Source: Thereva unica
Taxonomy: Eukaryota; Arthropoda; Insecta; Diptera; Therevidae
Assembly (NCBI GenBank): GCA_949987705.1
Contig: OX465283.1
Coordinates: 93,855,813-93,919,812 of the forward strand
Length of the DNA stretch: 64,000 nucleotides
Direction: 5' to 3'
Below the pieces are notes generated by a model. It did not search any database. It had not been told where the DNA came from and worked only from the letters and a program-made list of their open reading frames with translations. The position numbers and the translations under genes were made by a program. Every line of letters begins with the position of its first letter. Positions within the stretch are counted from its first letter, which is position 1. Shown piece after piece: positions 22,564 through 33,139 of this stretch.

Positions 22564-25500
22564 TCCTCGGGGCGGCGGGTTTCCAACGGGTACAAAAGCT
22601 GAATCGGCCTCCTTAATTTAGATCCATTACTAATTTTGAGTTCACAAGACCGAATTCTTCCGTCACGGCCTGGAAACACATTCTCGACGATTGCAAGCTT
22701 CCAAAATAGACGGGGTGTAAGATCATCGTGGATAAGAACTACATCGCCGATTTTGATTTCATATGCACGTTTCCTTTCGATATGATGCGCCGATCTTAAT
22801 TGAGTAATGTACTCCATTCTCCATCTTTTCCAAAATAATTTCGTACATCTTAAACGAAAATTCCACTTTTCTTGTAGATCTTTTCCAATTTTTAAAGTTC
22901 CAGCATCAGTTGAGTTCGGAAAATGTCCTTTTAAAAAATGCGCAGGTGTAAGGGGTGACAGGTCTAATGGATCCTCACTGATGTACGTCAATGGACGTGA
23001 ATTAACAATATCTTCTGCTTCGACTAACAAAGTAGTAAGCTCTTCCTCTGTTAAAGTATTCCGCTCAACAGTCACCTTTAAAATATCCTTTACGGAGCGT
23101 ATGAGACGCTCCCAAAAGCCTCCCCACCATGGAGCTCTTTCCACAATGAATTTCCATAATATGTTACGATTAGATACATAACCCTGCAGTTTCTCTGACC
23201 TCAGAGCATCTCCCAAAACTGCAACATCTTTCGAAGCTCGCTTGAAGGACTTAGCGTTGTCTGATATGATAACCTCGGGTGCACCTCGTCGAGCAATAAA
23301 TCTTCGGAGACCCATCAAACAAGATTCTGTCGTTAAATTTGGTGTTAATTCCAAGTGGACAGCGCGAATCGTTGAACAGGTAAAAAGCATGCAATAAAAT
23401 TTGCTAGTTGAGCCTTCTGCGGTCTTGGCATAAAGTGGACCCGCAAAATCAATACCAGTTGTCTGAAAAGGTCTGCATGCATCAATTCGGCTAAGAGGGA
23501 GTGGTGCGATAGGTTGAGTAGCAGGCTTTCCTCTTATTCGTCGGCATGTAACACAAGAACTAACCACTGACTTGATCAGTTGCCTCGCTTTCGGGATCCA
23601 GAATTTTCTTCTTAATTCAGAAAGAAGAAGGTTCACTCCTGCATGGGCTCTTTGTTTATGAACATCTATAATTAAAAGATTTGCTAAATAACTATGTTTA
23701 GGTATGATAATAGGGAAGGGATTATGCAAGCCTTCATATAAATTCTCCTGCGATAATGACTCTGATAGTCTCGAACCCAATCTCAAGATTCCTAGACAAT
23801 CAAGCTTAGGATTTAGATTTAGTATTGGCGACGACCTTTCAACAAGTCCTTTGTTCTTCAATGCAGTTATTTCATCTGGGTATTCTTGCTGCTGAACAAA
23901 TCGAATCCAATATTCCTCTGCGTTCTGTAGTTCCTGAGCCAGTAGAAATTTATTTAAGGGAATTCGGCTTTTCTTCATTCTAGCTTTGAATCGGAAGATG
24001 TACGCTGTAATTCTTAATAACTTCCGATAATCACTATAACCTTTCATTTCGAGGACTGGAGTCATCTTCACGGTTTCAACCTTGTTGAATGCAGCCAGGC
24101 ATGCTATCGTTAATGGTGAATACTGAATAATTTCTTCTGTGGTCAATTTTGAATAATTATTAATAGATTGCCTTTTTAGCCACTCAGGACCATCTAACCA
24201 GAATGCGGTTTCCACCAGTTCTTTGCTTGAAATTCCGCGTGTTAATATGTCTGCTGGATTGGATTTGCCAGAGCAGTGTCTCCAATTCTCAGGTTTTGAA
24301 TTTTCTTTTATTTCTCGAACTCTATTGGAGACATATGGCTTCCATTTTCTATAATCTCCTTTTATCCAAGCGAGTGTTATCTGCGAATCAGACCAGAAAT
24401 GTATGGACTCAAATTTTAAGTGAAGATTGTTCCTCAGATATGTGTACAATCGAACGGCTATGACTGCAGCGGTTAATTCCAATTTCGGTAATGTTAACTC
24501 AGATGATCTATCTTCCTTGAGCGGCGCAATTCTATTTTTTGAGCACACATATTTTACCACCACTTCTCCAGATTTATCCACGGTTTTCAAATATACTACC
24601 ACTCCATACGCCTTAGTACTTGCGTCAGCGAATAAATGCAATTCTTGCGATGCAATGTTGAAGTACTCACACATATATCTTGGTAAATTTATATTCCTTA
24701 ATTGTGGAAACTCTGAGACACAGGTAGCAAATGCTTTCGTAAGGTCGCTAGGTAATATATCATCCCATTTCAATTTTCTCTTCCAAGTTTCCTGAAAGAG
24801 AAGCTTTAATTTTACGGCAAATGGAGCAATTATGCCCAATGGGTCATAAATTTTTGAAATTATACTTAGCAATTCTCGCTTTGTACCATATCTTATTTCG
24901 GACTGTAAAGTCAATTGGTCTATATCAACTGACAGCTCATCACTTACAGTAAACCACTTTAATCCTAACACTTTTTGCATCTCTGGTGGAGGTTCTATCT
25001 TGTCGAAAAGCGCTCTAATTTTTGGGTAGTTTGAGTTCCATTTTCGAAGCTCCATAGATGCTTCCTTCATAACTGCTATTGATTCGAAATAGATTCGCTC
25101 AGCTTCATGTTCATCATTAGTGCTGCAAATAAGATCATCCATATAAAAGGAGTTGGTCAGAATCTCGCAGGTATCAGGATGAGTTTGCTGCTTTTCTGCT
25201 AAATGTGTCCGAATCGTAGCGCCAAGTAGAAATGGACTGCAAGCAACTCCGAATGTGACGCGGTTCATTCTAAATTCGGCAACTGCAGGTAGATGTCTGA
25301 TATCTTTTATTTTCTTTTCAAACCAGAAAAATCTATGAACGTCTTTATCTTCGTCTGCTAACTCTATTTGCAGAAATGCTTTCTTAATGTCCGCTACCAA
25401 ACCTATTCGTCCACATCTGAAATTTAGTAAAATCTGGAATACATCGGGTAACAAGTTTGGTCCTGGTGAAAGAAGATTGTTGAGTGACGCATTATTTCCT

Positions 25501-27833
25501 CGTCGTGCTGATGCGTCAAACACTATCCGAATCTTTGACGTTGTCTTATCATCTCGATAGACCGCTCTATGAGGAATATAATATGTACGCATTCCACATT
25601 TAGGCGGTTCGTCTACTTGTTCCGCAAATCCACATGATAAGAATTCATTCATTGTCTGCTCGTACTCAAATAGTCGGGATGATTCTCTGGAAAGTTTTCT
25701 AATTAAATTTCTAAATCTCAAATAGGCTCCTTCTCTGTAGCTATCCAACTTGGAGTCTATATCTCGCCATAACAGCTTCGCTTCGTATCGCATTCCATTC
25801 TTGCGAACATACTTACTAAAATCGGTAATTTGGTTTGTGTCGCTTTCATTTTTGATACCAATTACATCCAAATCCCAGAAATATTTTTCTTTAAAACTTT
25901 CATCGAAATGAGAATGCAGCACTACAGTTGACAAAGTGGTTAGTTCTCTAGGATCAAGAGACGGCCCTTGTAACGTCCAGCCAAATATTGTTTTTATGGC
26001 AGTAAGGTTCGAGGTAATTCTTTCAATATCTCCTGAAATAACATTCCAATAATTATCAGAACCAATCAAAATACAAATACCCTTCTCGATATCGTCAGTT
26101 ACTGCGCTACTGTCGGCTAGCTGAAAACTCGTATAATATCGCTCACTTGGTCTCATAAGAATATCTTCACAAATTTCGTCTACTTCTAGAGCCACCAAAG
26201 AAATACAAGTCCCACTATATTGACTTTTCATCATAAAGCGCACGAGATTGCACTCTTGAACCTTCATCTGCTTATTGTTACCAAATGTTAATATTTTAAC
26301 ACTTTGAGAACCAACAATTGGTAAATTAAGTTTTCTGACAATACTTTGTTTAATATAAGTTCGCTGACTACCACCGTCAATAATAAACCTCACAAATAAT
26401 CGGTCAGAGCATTCATTAGCCATAATAAATCCGCGAGCTGTTTGCAAATATACATCCTTCAATTTCCACAAGCTCGTAGAACACAAACTAAGCGATTGCT
26501 GTTCGTCTTTGGTTGATTTAGAACTCGCTCCCGCTGCCACCAATTTTTCCTTGTCCTCGCACATAGATGTTGCATGCTTTTTTCCGCACTTTGAACATTT
26601 AAGATATTTCATCTTACACCGTCTGGAATAATGTCCCTTGCTGGTACAACGATAACAACGCCCTTGCCGCTTTAACAAATCTTTGCGCTGCTGAATTGTA
26701 TGTGAACTGTTGCACTGTTTGGAGTGATGACCACTTTCATTGCAAAAACAGCACTTCTCAGATGCACTTGCAGTGTATAGGCAGGCTGCCGTTTTAAAAG
26801 TTCTCGCTTCCGCTGTATTTCGATTTTTTATGCTAGCTTTTTCTAGCGATTCCACCTCCCGTTTAAGAAATTTCAACAACCTTTTTACTTGATTATCGCC
26901 CTTAAAAATAGCGGTGCTATCCACGGAGGGTGTTGTAATTTCTTGCTCAGTGGAATTCATATCGCTAGAACTTTCTTCGTCAGTCCTGAAAAAATCGACC
27001 TTAAGCTCACTTGGTAGACACCTAAGCAAAACAGATTTTAACATTATAAAATAGTGTGTAGAAGGCACTCCAAGTGTGGTGAGAGAACGTGTAATAGATG
27101 TCACCAAATTATACAATTTACGAAGTCCTAGAACATCGTTTCTTGAAGCCACTGGCTGCAAGGACATAAGTTGCTGCATAGCTTTGTCAACAATTCTATC
27201 GTGCTGACCGAATTCTTCTTCCAGTAAGGCAATAGCGCTATCATAGCACGATTCAGATGGGGTAAATCCTCGTATTGTTTCAGCAGCTTTCCCGACCAAT
27301 GTTGACTGTAAGTAATTGAATTTACTTGCCGCGGATAGAGACGGATTGTCGTGCACTGCTGATTTAAATTGTTCCCAGAAGGAGATCCACTCGTGGAGAT
27401 CGCCAGAGAACGTTTTTAGTTCTAGTTTGGGCAATTTTATGGTACTCCCATTAGAGTCAATTGCCCTACCTACAGGTTCGCTGGTTCTGGTGACTGAGTA
27501 ACCTTGCATCATTCTGATTTTATTCAAACGGTGCTCCAGACGGATGATTGCACTGCTCGCTTTGTCTTCATATTGGATAATGAGTTCCCATTCCTTCTGA
27601 GGGTCAGCCATTTTGAATCCGGGTGCATTCATAACCTCAGTATTAATTCGGGATAGATTTTCGCTGGCGATTTTCAAACGCTTCATGAAAATGACGAGCT
27701 CCTCTTCAATTAAAATAAATTTATCGGCATTTTCTGCTCTAGGCTGAGCATCTGCCGTCGCTAAATACTCGACCGCCGCATTTACTAATTTGGTGACTTG
27801 ACCGCGATAAGCACCGCGATTCAAATCGGCCAT
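22524..27833 (-). CDS. BEL/Pao gag-pol polyprotein (1769 aa, uninterrupted)
   Basis: One open frame codes for all core functions. Residues 130-280 are the DUF1759-type gag region (KLPKLELKTFSGD at 132-144). Three Cys-His knuckles follow: CFCNESGHHSKQC (362-374), CYRCTSKGHYSRRC (393-406) and CSKCGKKHATSMC (413-425). The retropepsin-like active site is IIDGGSQ with Asp486. The RT has VFDAS (772-776), ADIKKAF (814-820) and YMDD (897-900). RNase H has FADAS near 1070 and WSDS near 1149. The integrase has His1392, His1397, Cys1427, Cys1430 and the acidic residues Asp1462, Asp1525 and Glu1575. A DUF5641-like tail ends the protein. The start is the first ATG after the primer-binding site. DGGS in the protease is less usual than DSGS/DTGS. 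Confidence 0.93.
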   Translation of the reverse strand: MADLNRGAYRGQVTKLVNAAVEYLATADAQPRAENADKFILIEEELVIFMKRLKIASENLSRINTEVMNAPGFKMADPQKEWELIIQYEDKASSAIIRLEHRLNKIRMMQGYSVTRTSEPVGRAIDSNGSTIKLPKLELKTFSGDLHEWISFWEQFKSAVHDNPSLSAASKFNYLQSTLVGKAAETIRGFTPSESCYDSAIALLEEEFGQHDRIVDKAMQQLMSLQPVASRNDVLGLRKLYNLVTSITRSLTTLGVPSTHYFIMLKSVLLRCLPSELKVDFFRTDEESSSDMNSTEQEITTPSVDSTAIFKGDNQVKRLLKFLKREVESLEKASIKNRNTAEARTFKTAACLYTASASEKCCFCNESGHHSKQCNSSHTIQQRKDLLKRQGRCYRCTSKGHYSRRCKMKYLKCSKCGKKHATSMCEDKEKLVAAGASSKSTKDEQQSLSLCSTSLWKLKDVYLQTARGFIMANECSDRLFVRFIIDGGSQRTYIKQSIVRKLNLPIVGSQSVKILTFGNNKQMKVQECNLVRFMMKSQYSGTCISLVALEVDEICEDILMRPSERYYTSFQLADSSAVTDDIEKGICILIGSDNYWNVISGDIERITSNLTAIKTIFGWTLQGPSLDPRELTTLSTVVLHSHFDESFKEKYFWDLDVIGIKNESDTNQITDFSKYVRKNGMRYEAKLLWRDIDSKLDSYREGAYLRFRNLIRKLSRESSRLFEYEQTMNEFLSCGFAEQVDEPPKCGMRTYYIPHRAVYRDDKTTSKIRIVFDASARRGNNASLNNLLSPGPNLLPDVFQILLNFRCGRIGLVADIKKAFLQIELADEDKDVHRFFWFEKKIKDIRHLPAVAEFRMNRVTFGVACSPFLLGATIRTHLAEKQQTHPDTCEILTNSFYMDDLICSTNDEHEAERIYFESIAVMKEASMELRKWNSNYPKIRALFDKIEPPPEMQKVLGLKWFTVSDELSVDIDQLTLQSEIRYGTKRELLSIISKIYDPLGIIAPFAVKLKLLFQETWKRKLKWDDILPSDLTKAFATCVSEFPQLRNINLPRYMCEYFNIASQELHLFADASTKAYGVVVYLKTVDKSGEVVVKYVCSKNRIAPLKEDRSSELTLPKLELTAAVIAVRLYTYLRNNLHLKFESIHFWSDSQITLAWIKGDYRKWKPYVSNRVREIKENSKPENWRHCSGKSNPADILTRGISSKELVETAFWLDGPEWLKRQSINNYSKLTTEEIIQYSPLTIACLAAFNKVETVKMTPVLEMKGYSDYRKLLRITAYIFRFKARMKKSRIPLNKFLLAQELQNAEEYWIRFVQQQEYPDEITALKNKGLVERSSPILNLNPKLDCLGILRLGSRLSESLSQENLYEGLHNPFPIIIPKHSYLANLLIIDVHKQRAHAGVNLLLSELRRKFWIPKARQLIKSVVSSCVTCRRIRGKPATQPIAPLPLSRIDACRPFQTTGIDFAGPLYAKTAEGSTSKFYCMLFTCSTIRAVHLELTPNLTTESCLMGLRRFIARRGAPEVIISDNAKSFKRASKDVAVLGDALRSEKLQGYVSNRNILWKFIVERAPWWGGFWERLIRSVKDILKVTVERNTLTEEELTTLLVEAEDIVNSRPLTYISEDPLDLSPLTPAHFLKGHFPNSTDAGTLKIGKDLQEKWNFRLRCTKLFWKRWRMEYITQLRSAHHIERKRAYEIKIGDVVLIHDDLTPRLFWKLAIVENVFPGRDGRIRSCELKISNGSKLRRPIQLLYPLETRRPEDVENTDVTTHHSA

Positions 27834-27913
27834 ATCGATATTATATAATTACTATATTTTTTTATAATTAAAACCGCTTTGCCTATTTTCGCTAATAAAT
27901 TTTCTCCGTAGCT

Positions 27914-27931
27914 CCCGGGTTTCGGCACCAA
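27914..27931 (-). promoter_or_regulatory. Primer-binding site of the young BEL/Pao element
   Basis: On the minus strand, one base after the 5' LTR, the sequence TGGTGCCGAAACCCGGGA begins with the TGG that pairs with a tRNA CCA end. Its complement looks like a tRNA T-arm and acceptor 3' half. I cannot assign the tRNA species from sequence alone. Confidence 0.8.
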
Positions 27932-28164
27932 TGTCAAAAATAATTCAGAACGGGGAGAAAATAGACTGAATTCTTTAATTGAAGTAGGCAATTTATTTTT
28001 ATTACATAAAATAGTTGTAATTAAATCGCGATTCCTTTTCTTAGTAAACGCCGGAAGTGAAGTGGAATTCAGAATCAGGAAACTTGCGCTTTTATACATT
28101 TCGATAATAGTCACTGAACTCGATTTATGCTGAATGGTGCGTGGTGACATCTGTATTTTCAACA
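27932..28164 (-). repeat. 5' LTR of the young BEL/Pao element
   Basis: It has the same 233 bases as 22,331-22,563, with no difference seen by eye. It should carry the promoter and polyadenylation signal; an AT-rich block (AAATAAATTGCC) is visible in the minus orientation, but no promoter element was assigned. Confidence 0.95.
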
Positions 28165-28292
28165 GAGTCTGGAGATACTGGGTATTGAGGAACCATCTGC
28201 ACAGAAAAGGAAAAGAGAACTACAGTTGGAAGCTGTGAAACATTTCCACAATACGGTTACACGCAATAATGAGGGAAGATATGAGGTTCAGC
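28165..28292 (+). pseudogene. Old BEL/Pao element: short pre-RT segment between two insertions
   Basis: After the GAGTC duplication the frame continues LEILGIEEPS to EAVKHFHNTVTRNNEGRYEV, which aligns with the FEEEYLRF-type region before the RT domain. It is interrupted by the hAT at 28,293 and resumes after the GGTTCAGC duplication. Confidence 0.75.
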
Positions 28293-28484
28293 CAGGGCCG
28301 GACTAGACCAAGTGCCGCCCCCACGCCAATCGCAAGTTGCCGCTTCCCTGAGGCTAGCGTTTTTGGAAACTTAAATTTTTTATCTATATATATATATATA
28401 GGGTAAATATAATGATAATAATATTATAACATATTATATGATTATTTAATATAATGATTTTATACAATTATTATATAATTTTAG

Positions 28485-29334
28485 TGGTGAAAGATCTTTC
28501 TCAGTGTTAAAGAGAATAAAAAATTATTTACCCAGTAGGAATTCTAGGAAGGCCTTACCGATGGAGCACTGAAATAAGTACCTACTCATCTGGTAAGGGG
28601 TACCCCTTATTTTCTTGGTGCTAGATGAGCCCTTACAAACCCCATTACAAGAGAAGGCAGATGGTAAGGTATAGTCCAGAATTATACCCAAACAAGTGAG
28701 AATCTGCCCGATGACTGAAGGGAGCTTTCCTGGAGTTTTCATAAATTTTATAGAAAAAAAGAAAACGGGCAATTATATTCGTCGACATAAAATGCGACGT
28801 TAGCATACTCAATAACGCGGCTCTCATTCGATACGGAGGACAAGCAGCTTTGGAGAAGTGGAGAATTTAGTTGGGGGACTGCTTAGGTAAAGCCACTCTC
28901 GGGCTTGGAAAAAAGGCATTTGTAAAAGATGAAAAAAATAAAAGCATTTCGACACCGGATCACATATCCACAGGCGCCCATGAATATCTCTTTTTGCAAT
29001 GTTCCATTTGCTGCCTTACTATACCCCTTACAGATGAGCAGTTCTATAAGTACTCTATGGTAAGTACCATAGTAAGGCCTTACCCCCTATGACATCGTGT
29101 GTAAAAGTAAGCACTTATGTAAGGGGTGTGGTAAGGCCTACCCCTTACCAGTAAGTGCTGATTTCAGTACTTCTGTAAGCTTACCGGTCCTACTGGGTAC
29201 GTGCCAGTGTAGGTGAGGAAAGACTTAATTCATTTGCAATATTGTGCATTGAAGCTGAGCTTAATCGATCTCTAGATGTCGAATTGTTAATTGACGATTT
29301 TGCTCAGAAAAAAGCTCGAAAAGTACTTATTTAA
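28485..29334 (+). pseudogene. hAT transposase C-terminal (dimerisation) fragment, split by a MITE
   Basis: A sequence like a splice acceptor (ATAATTTTAG) at 28,484 is followed by GERSFSVLKRIKNYL, the start of the hAT C-terminal dimerisation domain. After the 667-bp MITE the frame resumes RASVGEERLNSFAILCIEAE and ends at a TAA (29,332-29,334). The hAT dimerisation domain mediates transposase oligomerisation; the catalytic part is absent here. Confidence 0.85.
28531..29197. mobile_element. CCCAG-type MITE with TA duplication and many GTAAG/CTTAC words
   Basis: The ends are CCCAGTAGGA and its complement. TA is duplicated at 28,529-28,530 and 29,198-29,199; the empty site TTATTTACGTGCC is proven by the interrupted hAT coding frame. 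Within 170 bp of each end, GTAAG, GGTAAGG and their complements occur more than fifteen times in total. It is non-coding and is related to the elements at 1,324, 9,451 and 61,788. Confidence 0.88.
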
Positions 29335-29491
29335 AAACCGTAGAATAGTATGTATTAAAAAAATTATTAAAAAAAAATTTCATTCCAAAATATTAAAATT
29401 TTTTTTTTTCACATTATTGCCGCCCCTAGCAATGTGCCGCCCTACGCCATGGCGTTGTTGGCGTAGGCGATAGTCCGGCCCTGGGTTCAGC

Positions 29492-31783
29492 TCCCTTGGT
29501 TGAAGGATCATTTGCCTTTACCAAGTAATTATCAAATTGCATTGAGGAGACTGAATTCTACTATGAGGAAGTTACGAGCAGACGGTTTCTACGAAACCTA
29601 TGACGCCGTTCTAAACGAATGGAAGGAATTGTTGAAGAAGTCCCCGATGATGAATTGGATCCGACCGCACATTATGTGTCTACCACACCGCCATATAATA
29701 AAAGAAAACAGTACGACAATACTACGTCCTGTCTTTGATGCATCAGCCAGGGAGAAAAATTGTCCTAGTATTAGTATGTGTTTAGAAAAAGGTGAGAATC
29801 TTATAGAATTAATACCAGCAATTTTGCGCTTTCGATTGAAACGGATTGGTGTTACTGCGAACATAAAGAAGGCGTTCCTTTAAATTGGTATCTTTCACCG
29901 AGACAGGGGTTTTTTTTAAGAACGTGTAGTGTTCGTGCAGTCCATTTCTATTAGGATCCGTTATACAGTATCATTTGAACCATATACTCGTATTAGAAAA
30001 AGGTTCAGACAATTTAATAATCATGATGTAACTACGGTTGAGAAACTTCTGATTAGTTTTTATGTAGATAATTGTGTGAATAGTGTGGAAAATGAGTCAG
30101 AACTGAAGAAGTTTATTGGAGAAGCAACAAACATTATGGCGAATGGTAAATTTGAATTAAGAGGCTTAAGAGATAGCGATTATGCACAAGTATTGGGACT
30201 CCTTTGGAATAAGCAAACCGATACGTTGGAATTGAATCATAAGAGCTTGGATCTTTTACTGGACTCGTCAATTAAAATAACTAAAAGAACAATCCTTTCA
30301 GCTGCTCATCGAATCTTTTATCCTACCGGAATCAGTTGTCCTGTAATATTGCTGCCAAAGCTATTGTTGCAACAGATGTGGTCTTTGAAAGTTAGGTGGG
30401 AACAAGAGGTGGATTACATAATTAAGAAGCAGTTTTTGAAGTGGCGACGAGAATTGATATATTTACAACATATGGTATTTCCAAGATGGTTTCTTGGTAC
30501 GAGCGAATTCGCTAAGTATTCGCTTGGCATATGCAGCGGCAATATTTTTAAGAGTTGAGACAATGTTAGTAGTGAACGTGCAGCTGGTACATGCGAGATC
30601 AAGGATATCTCCCCTGAATAGAAAAGGTAAAATAATGACGATTCCACGTTTGGAGCTGTTGTCCGCTAATATTGGAGTTAGACTATATGGTAGCATCATT
30701 GGAGAATTGAGTTTCCCGATGGATGAAGTCGTATTTTGGACTGATTCGACAACCGTATTGGCATGGATTGACCGACAGGGACAGTGAGATATTTCTATAA
30801 GAAACGAAATAAGAACATTGTCTACGGGAAATCGATGGCGCTATGTGCCGGGAAGGCATAATCCTGCCGATCTTCCTTCCAAAGGCTGTAATGCGAGAAG
30901 ATTGACGGAATCTAAATGGTGAGAGGGAACTTCTTGGCTAAAACAAACAAGAAAATGCTGGCCTGCTCCAGCTATAACGTTTGATGAAGAAATAAATAAG
31001 GAAATTAAAAAGACTGTAATCTCGACCATGATGGCATGCGTCTATGAGAATATCGATTGGTACCATCGCTATTTTTCGAAATTCACTCCAATTACGTCTC
31101 CAAGAAACTCGAGACTGAGTGCGGACTTCAGCATGGAATAAATTGAAAAGGAGATGCAAACCATCTTGTGTGAGTGTGAAGCTGCCCTTAACGCGCGACC
31201 GCTGACGTACATATCGGAGGAGGCTGAGGACTTAACGCCCCTTACACCTGATATGTTTTTGAAGGAGATTGAGGAAGTGGGCGTGCTCGGTTTGGATGCT
31301 GCAGAGGCAGTTAACATAAATCGACGAGTGAAATATAGATGGAAGTTACGAAGAATACTTAAGCAACGCTTTCAAGGAGAATATTTAGGGCAATTAGCAT
31401 TATATAACAAAAAGATTGATCCAAGGAAGATAGAAATTGGCGAATTGGTCTTACTGGGGAATGACAACGTGAAAAGGTTAGAGTGGCTGTTGGCAAAAGT
31501 AGAGGAATTGTTGCCAGGTCGAGATGATGAGGTACGACTGGTGAGATTAAGGACTGCATATGGAATTCTGTGGCGTCCGCTTCAGAGAGTTTTTCCTTTA
31601 GAAATTAGAAGCCAGCAGTGTACAGAGGAAAAGAATATTTCAGCAATGATGAGGAAAAGGATTGCAATAGCTAGTCCAATAGACGTGTCTGCTGAAAGTG
31701 CAGGAGTAGCAGATGTGACAGATAAAGAAATTTATACACGTAGTGGTCGTAGAATTAGGGCCCCTCCTAGATTTAATTTGTAA
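29492..31783 (+). pseudogene. Old BEL/Pao element: RT, RNase H and integrase C-terminus, decayed
   Basis: The RT region has VFDASAREK and TANIKKAFL, but a stop follows at 29,881. A second frame (29,929-30,558) carries FYVDN in place of YMDD, a substitution of the second catalytic Asp. RNase H residues are seen at IPRLELLSAN and FWTDSTTVLAW, then a stop at 30,787. The integrase core is largely deleted near 31,100-31,140; the tail ALNARPLTYISEEAEDLTPL with a DUF5641-like region remains to 31,783. The copy is clearly dead and older than the insertion at 22.3-28.2 kb. Confidence 0.85.
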
Positions 31784-31840
31784 TTATTTTGGTTTGGATG
31801 AATTAATTCTGTAGTAACTTCATTAATTTAGGTGGGAGAA

Positions 31841-32122
31841 TGTTAAGAAACAGCTATGTGTAAACAGTTATTTATAAAAAAGAAAACTACTCGGTGCAAA
31901 TTACAAAATTACTATTGCAACGATTACTGACATTATTTGTTAAAACAAAGTTATAAAGATTTTTTGATTTTGATGTAATTTAGAAAATTAGAAAAAAGAG
32001 GCTTGTTGTTTAGAATTGAGCATACGGAAAAAAATAAAAATAAAAAGGTTTACTTATTTGAATTATTATTTATAATTAATAGATAATTTTCAGAAGCAAA
32101 ACTTTGGGTTTACGATAAAACC
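31841..32122 (+). repeat. Probable 3' LTR (start) of the old BEL/Pao element
   Basis: A purine-rich tract GGTGGGAGAA (31,831-31,840) is followed directly by TGTTAAGAAACAGC, the expected polypurine tract and LTR start. The LTR end is not determined because no partner LTR was found upstream of 19,870. Confidence 0.6.
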
Positions 32123-32700
32123 GTGGATTTAATTATTAATTTTCCACAGCGCCAAAACAATTGGGAATCTCAAAATCGATGGGCAGTGAGAGTCTCAAAT
32201 CCCACCACCAAAATACATTCGAAAAGAAAAGTTCGTTTAAAAACTCAAATGACTCGCTTATTTATATCCCCAATCACAATTCAGTGGTTTCACTGCCACT
32301 CTTGTCGTGGTCAGATGCTACGAGGGAGTGTTTTTACCCTAAACGAATTTCGAAGAGGAGATTACAATGCACGTCCGCTGAATTTTATCCATACACGAAA
32401 TTTTAATTGTCATTTTCTCGCCTGTGTTTATATTTTCAATTCTTTTGGTGCACACTACACGAGACATTTTTTCGTATTTTTGATTCCAAAAAATAAAATA
32501 ATAAAATGTTCTGCTAGCATACTCTATCCCACAGCTATCCCACTCAGATCATTAACTTTCAAGCAAACCAACAATAACTACTTGATCCAAACAAGATTTG
32601 GATCAAAATCTGTGCTACGAAAATAGCTTGTGTAACAACCATATCCAAGACACATATTATTGGAAAATCCAGAGCTTTTATAATTTTGTTCTGTTTTCTT
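32123..32700 (+). other. Region with one unrecognised open frame (167 codons)
   Basis: The frame at 32,123-32,626 has no domain I recognise and an amino acid mix typical of AT-rich chance frames. It may be part of the LTR or flanking DNA. I do not call a gene here. Confidence 0.3.
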
Positions 32701-33115
32701 CATAAATTTATTTGGGAAAATTATTGAAAGTTGCCTTTTGTTAATTTGGGAGTCAAGTAAGCGTTTTTAGAAATTAAAGCAGAAATATTTTTAATAAGTT
32801 TTAGAGGCTGATATAAATTGCGTCAGAGCACTTTAAAAATCAGAACTACAACTGTAAAGTAAAAAACTAAATTTCTTCCATGATCCAAGTCCGTGCTTTG
32901 AAAAAAGCTTTGCAAAATTTCATAAATTTATTTGGGAAAATTATTGAAAGTTGCCTTTTGTTAATTTGGAAGTCAAGTAAGCGTTTTTAGAAATTAAAGC
33001 AGAACTATTTTTAATAAGTTTTAAAGGCTGATATAAATTGCGACAGAGCACTTTAAAAATCAGAACTACAACTGTAAAAAACTAAATTTCTTCCATGATC
33101 CAAGTCCGTGCTTTT
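32701..33115. repeat. Tandem duplication, unit 220 bp
   Basis: The unit starting CATAAATTTATTTGGG at 32,701 recurs at 32,921 with only a few substitutions and one small deletion. Shared words include GTCAAGTAAGCGTTTTTAG and TCCATGATCCAAGTCCGTGC. It is non-coding. Confidence 0.9.
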
Positions 33116-33139
33116 ATGCTCGGCTGATCTGATCTGGAT

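Larger units (their letters stand above)
22331..28164 (-). mobile_element. Complete, young BEL/Pao LTR retrotransposon
   Basis: Two 233-bp LTRs (22,331-22,563 and 27,932-28,164) flank a single long ORF on the minus strand. By eye the LTRs are identical, which implies a recent insertion. The element is flanked by a 5-bp duplication, GAGTC (22,326-22,330 and 28,165-28,169), and the target reads through in frame when the element is removed. A primer-binding site adjoins the 5' LTR. BEL/Pao elements copy themselves through an RNA intermediate in a gag particle and integrate cDNA. This is the only element in the window that looks structurally intact throughout. Confidence 0.95.
28293..29483. mobile_element. 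hAT element remnant with perfect TIR and 8-bp duplication
   Basis: The ends are CAGGGCCGGACTA and its exact complement. The flanks are GGTTCAGC on both sides (28,285-28,292 and 29,484-29,491), a perfect 8-bp duplication, and the interrupted BEL/Pao frame reads through when it is removed. Inside is the last part of a hAT transposase, itself split by a MITE. Most of the transposase is missing, so this is a deletion derivative. Confidence 0.93.

Noticed and set aside
19870..31840. A functional domesticated gag or integrase gene from the older BEL/Pao element
   Set aside because: Frameshifts, stops, an RT active-site substitution and a deleted integrase core rule out an intact product; no single conserved domain stands out as preserved.
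32123..32626. 167-codon open frame as a new gene
   Set aside because: No recognisable domain, AT-rich composition and a location next to a probable LTR; there is no support for expression.
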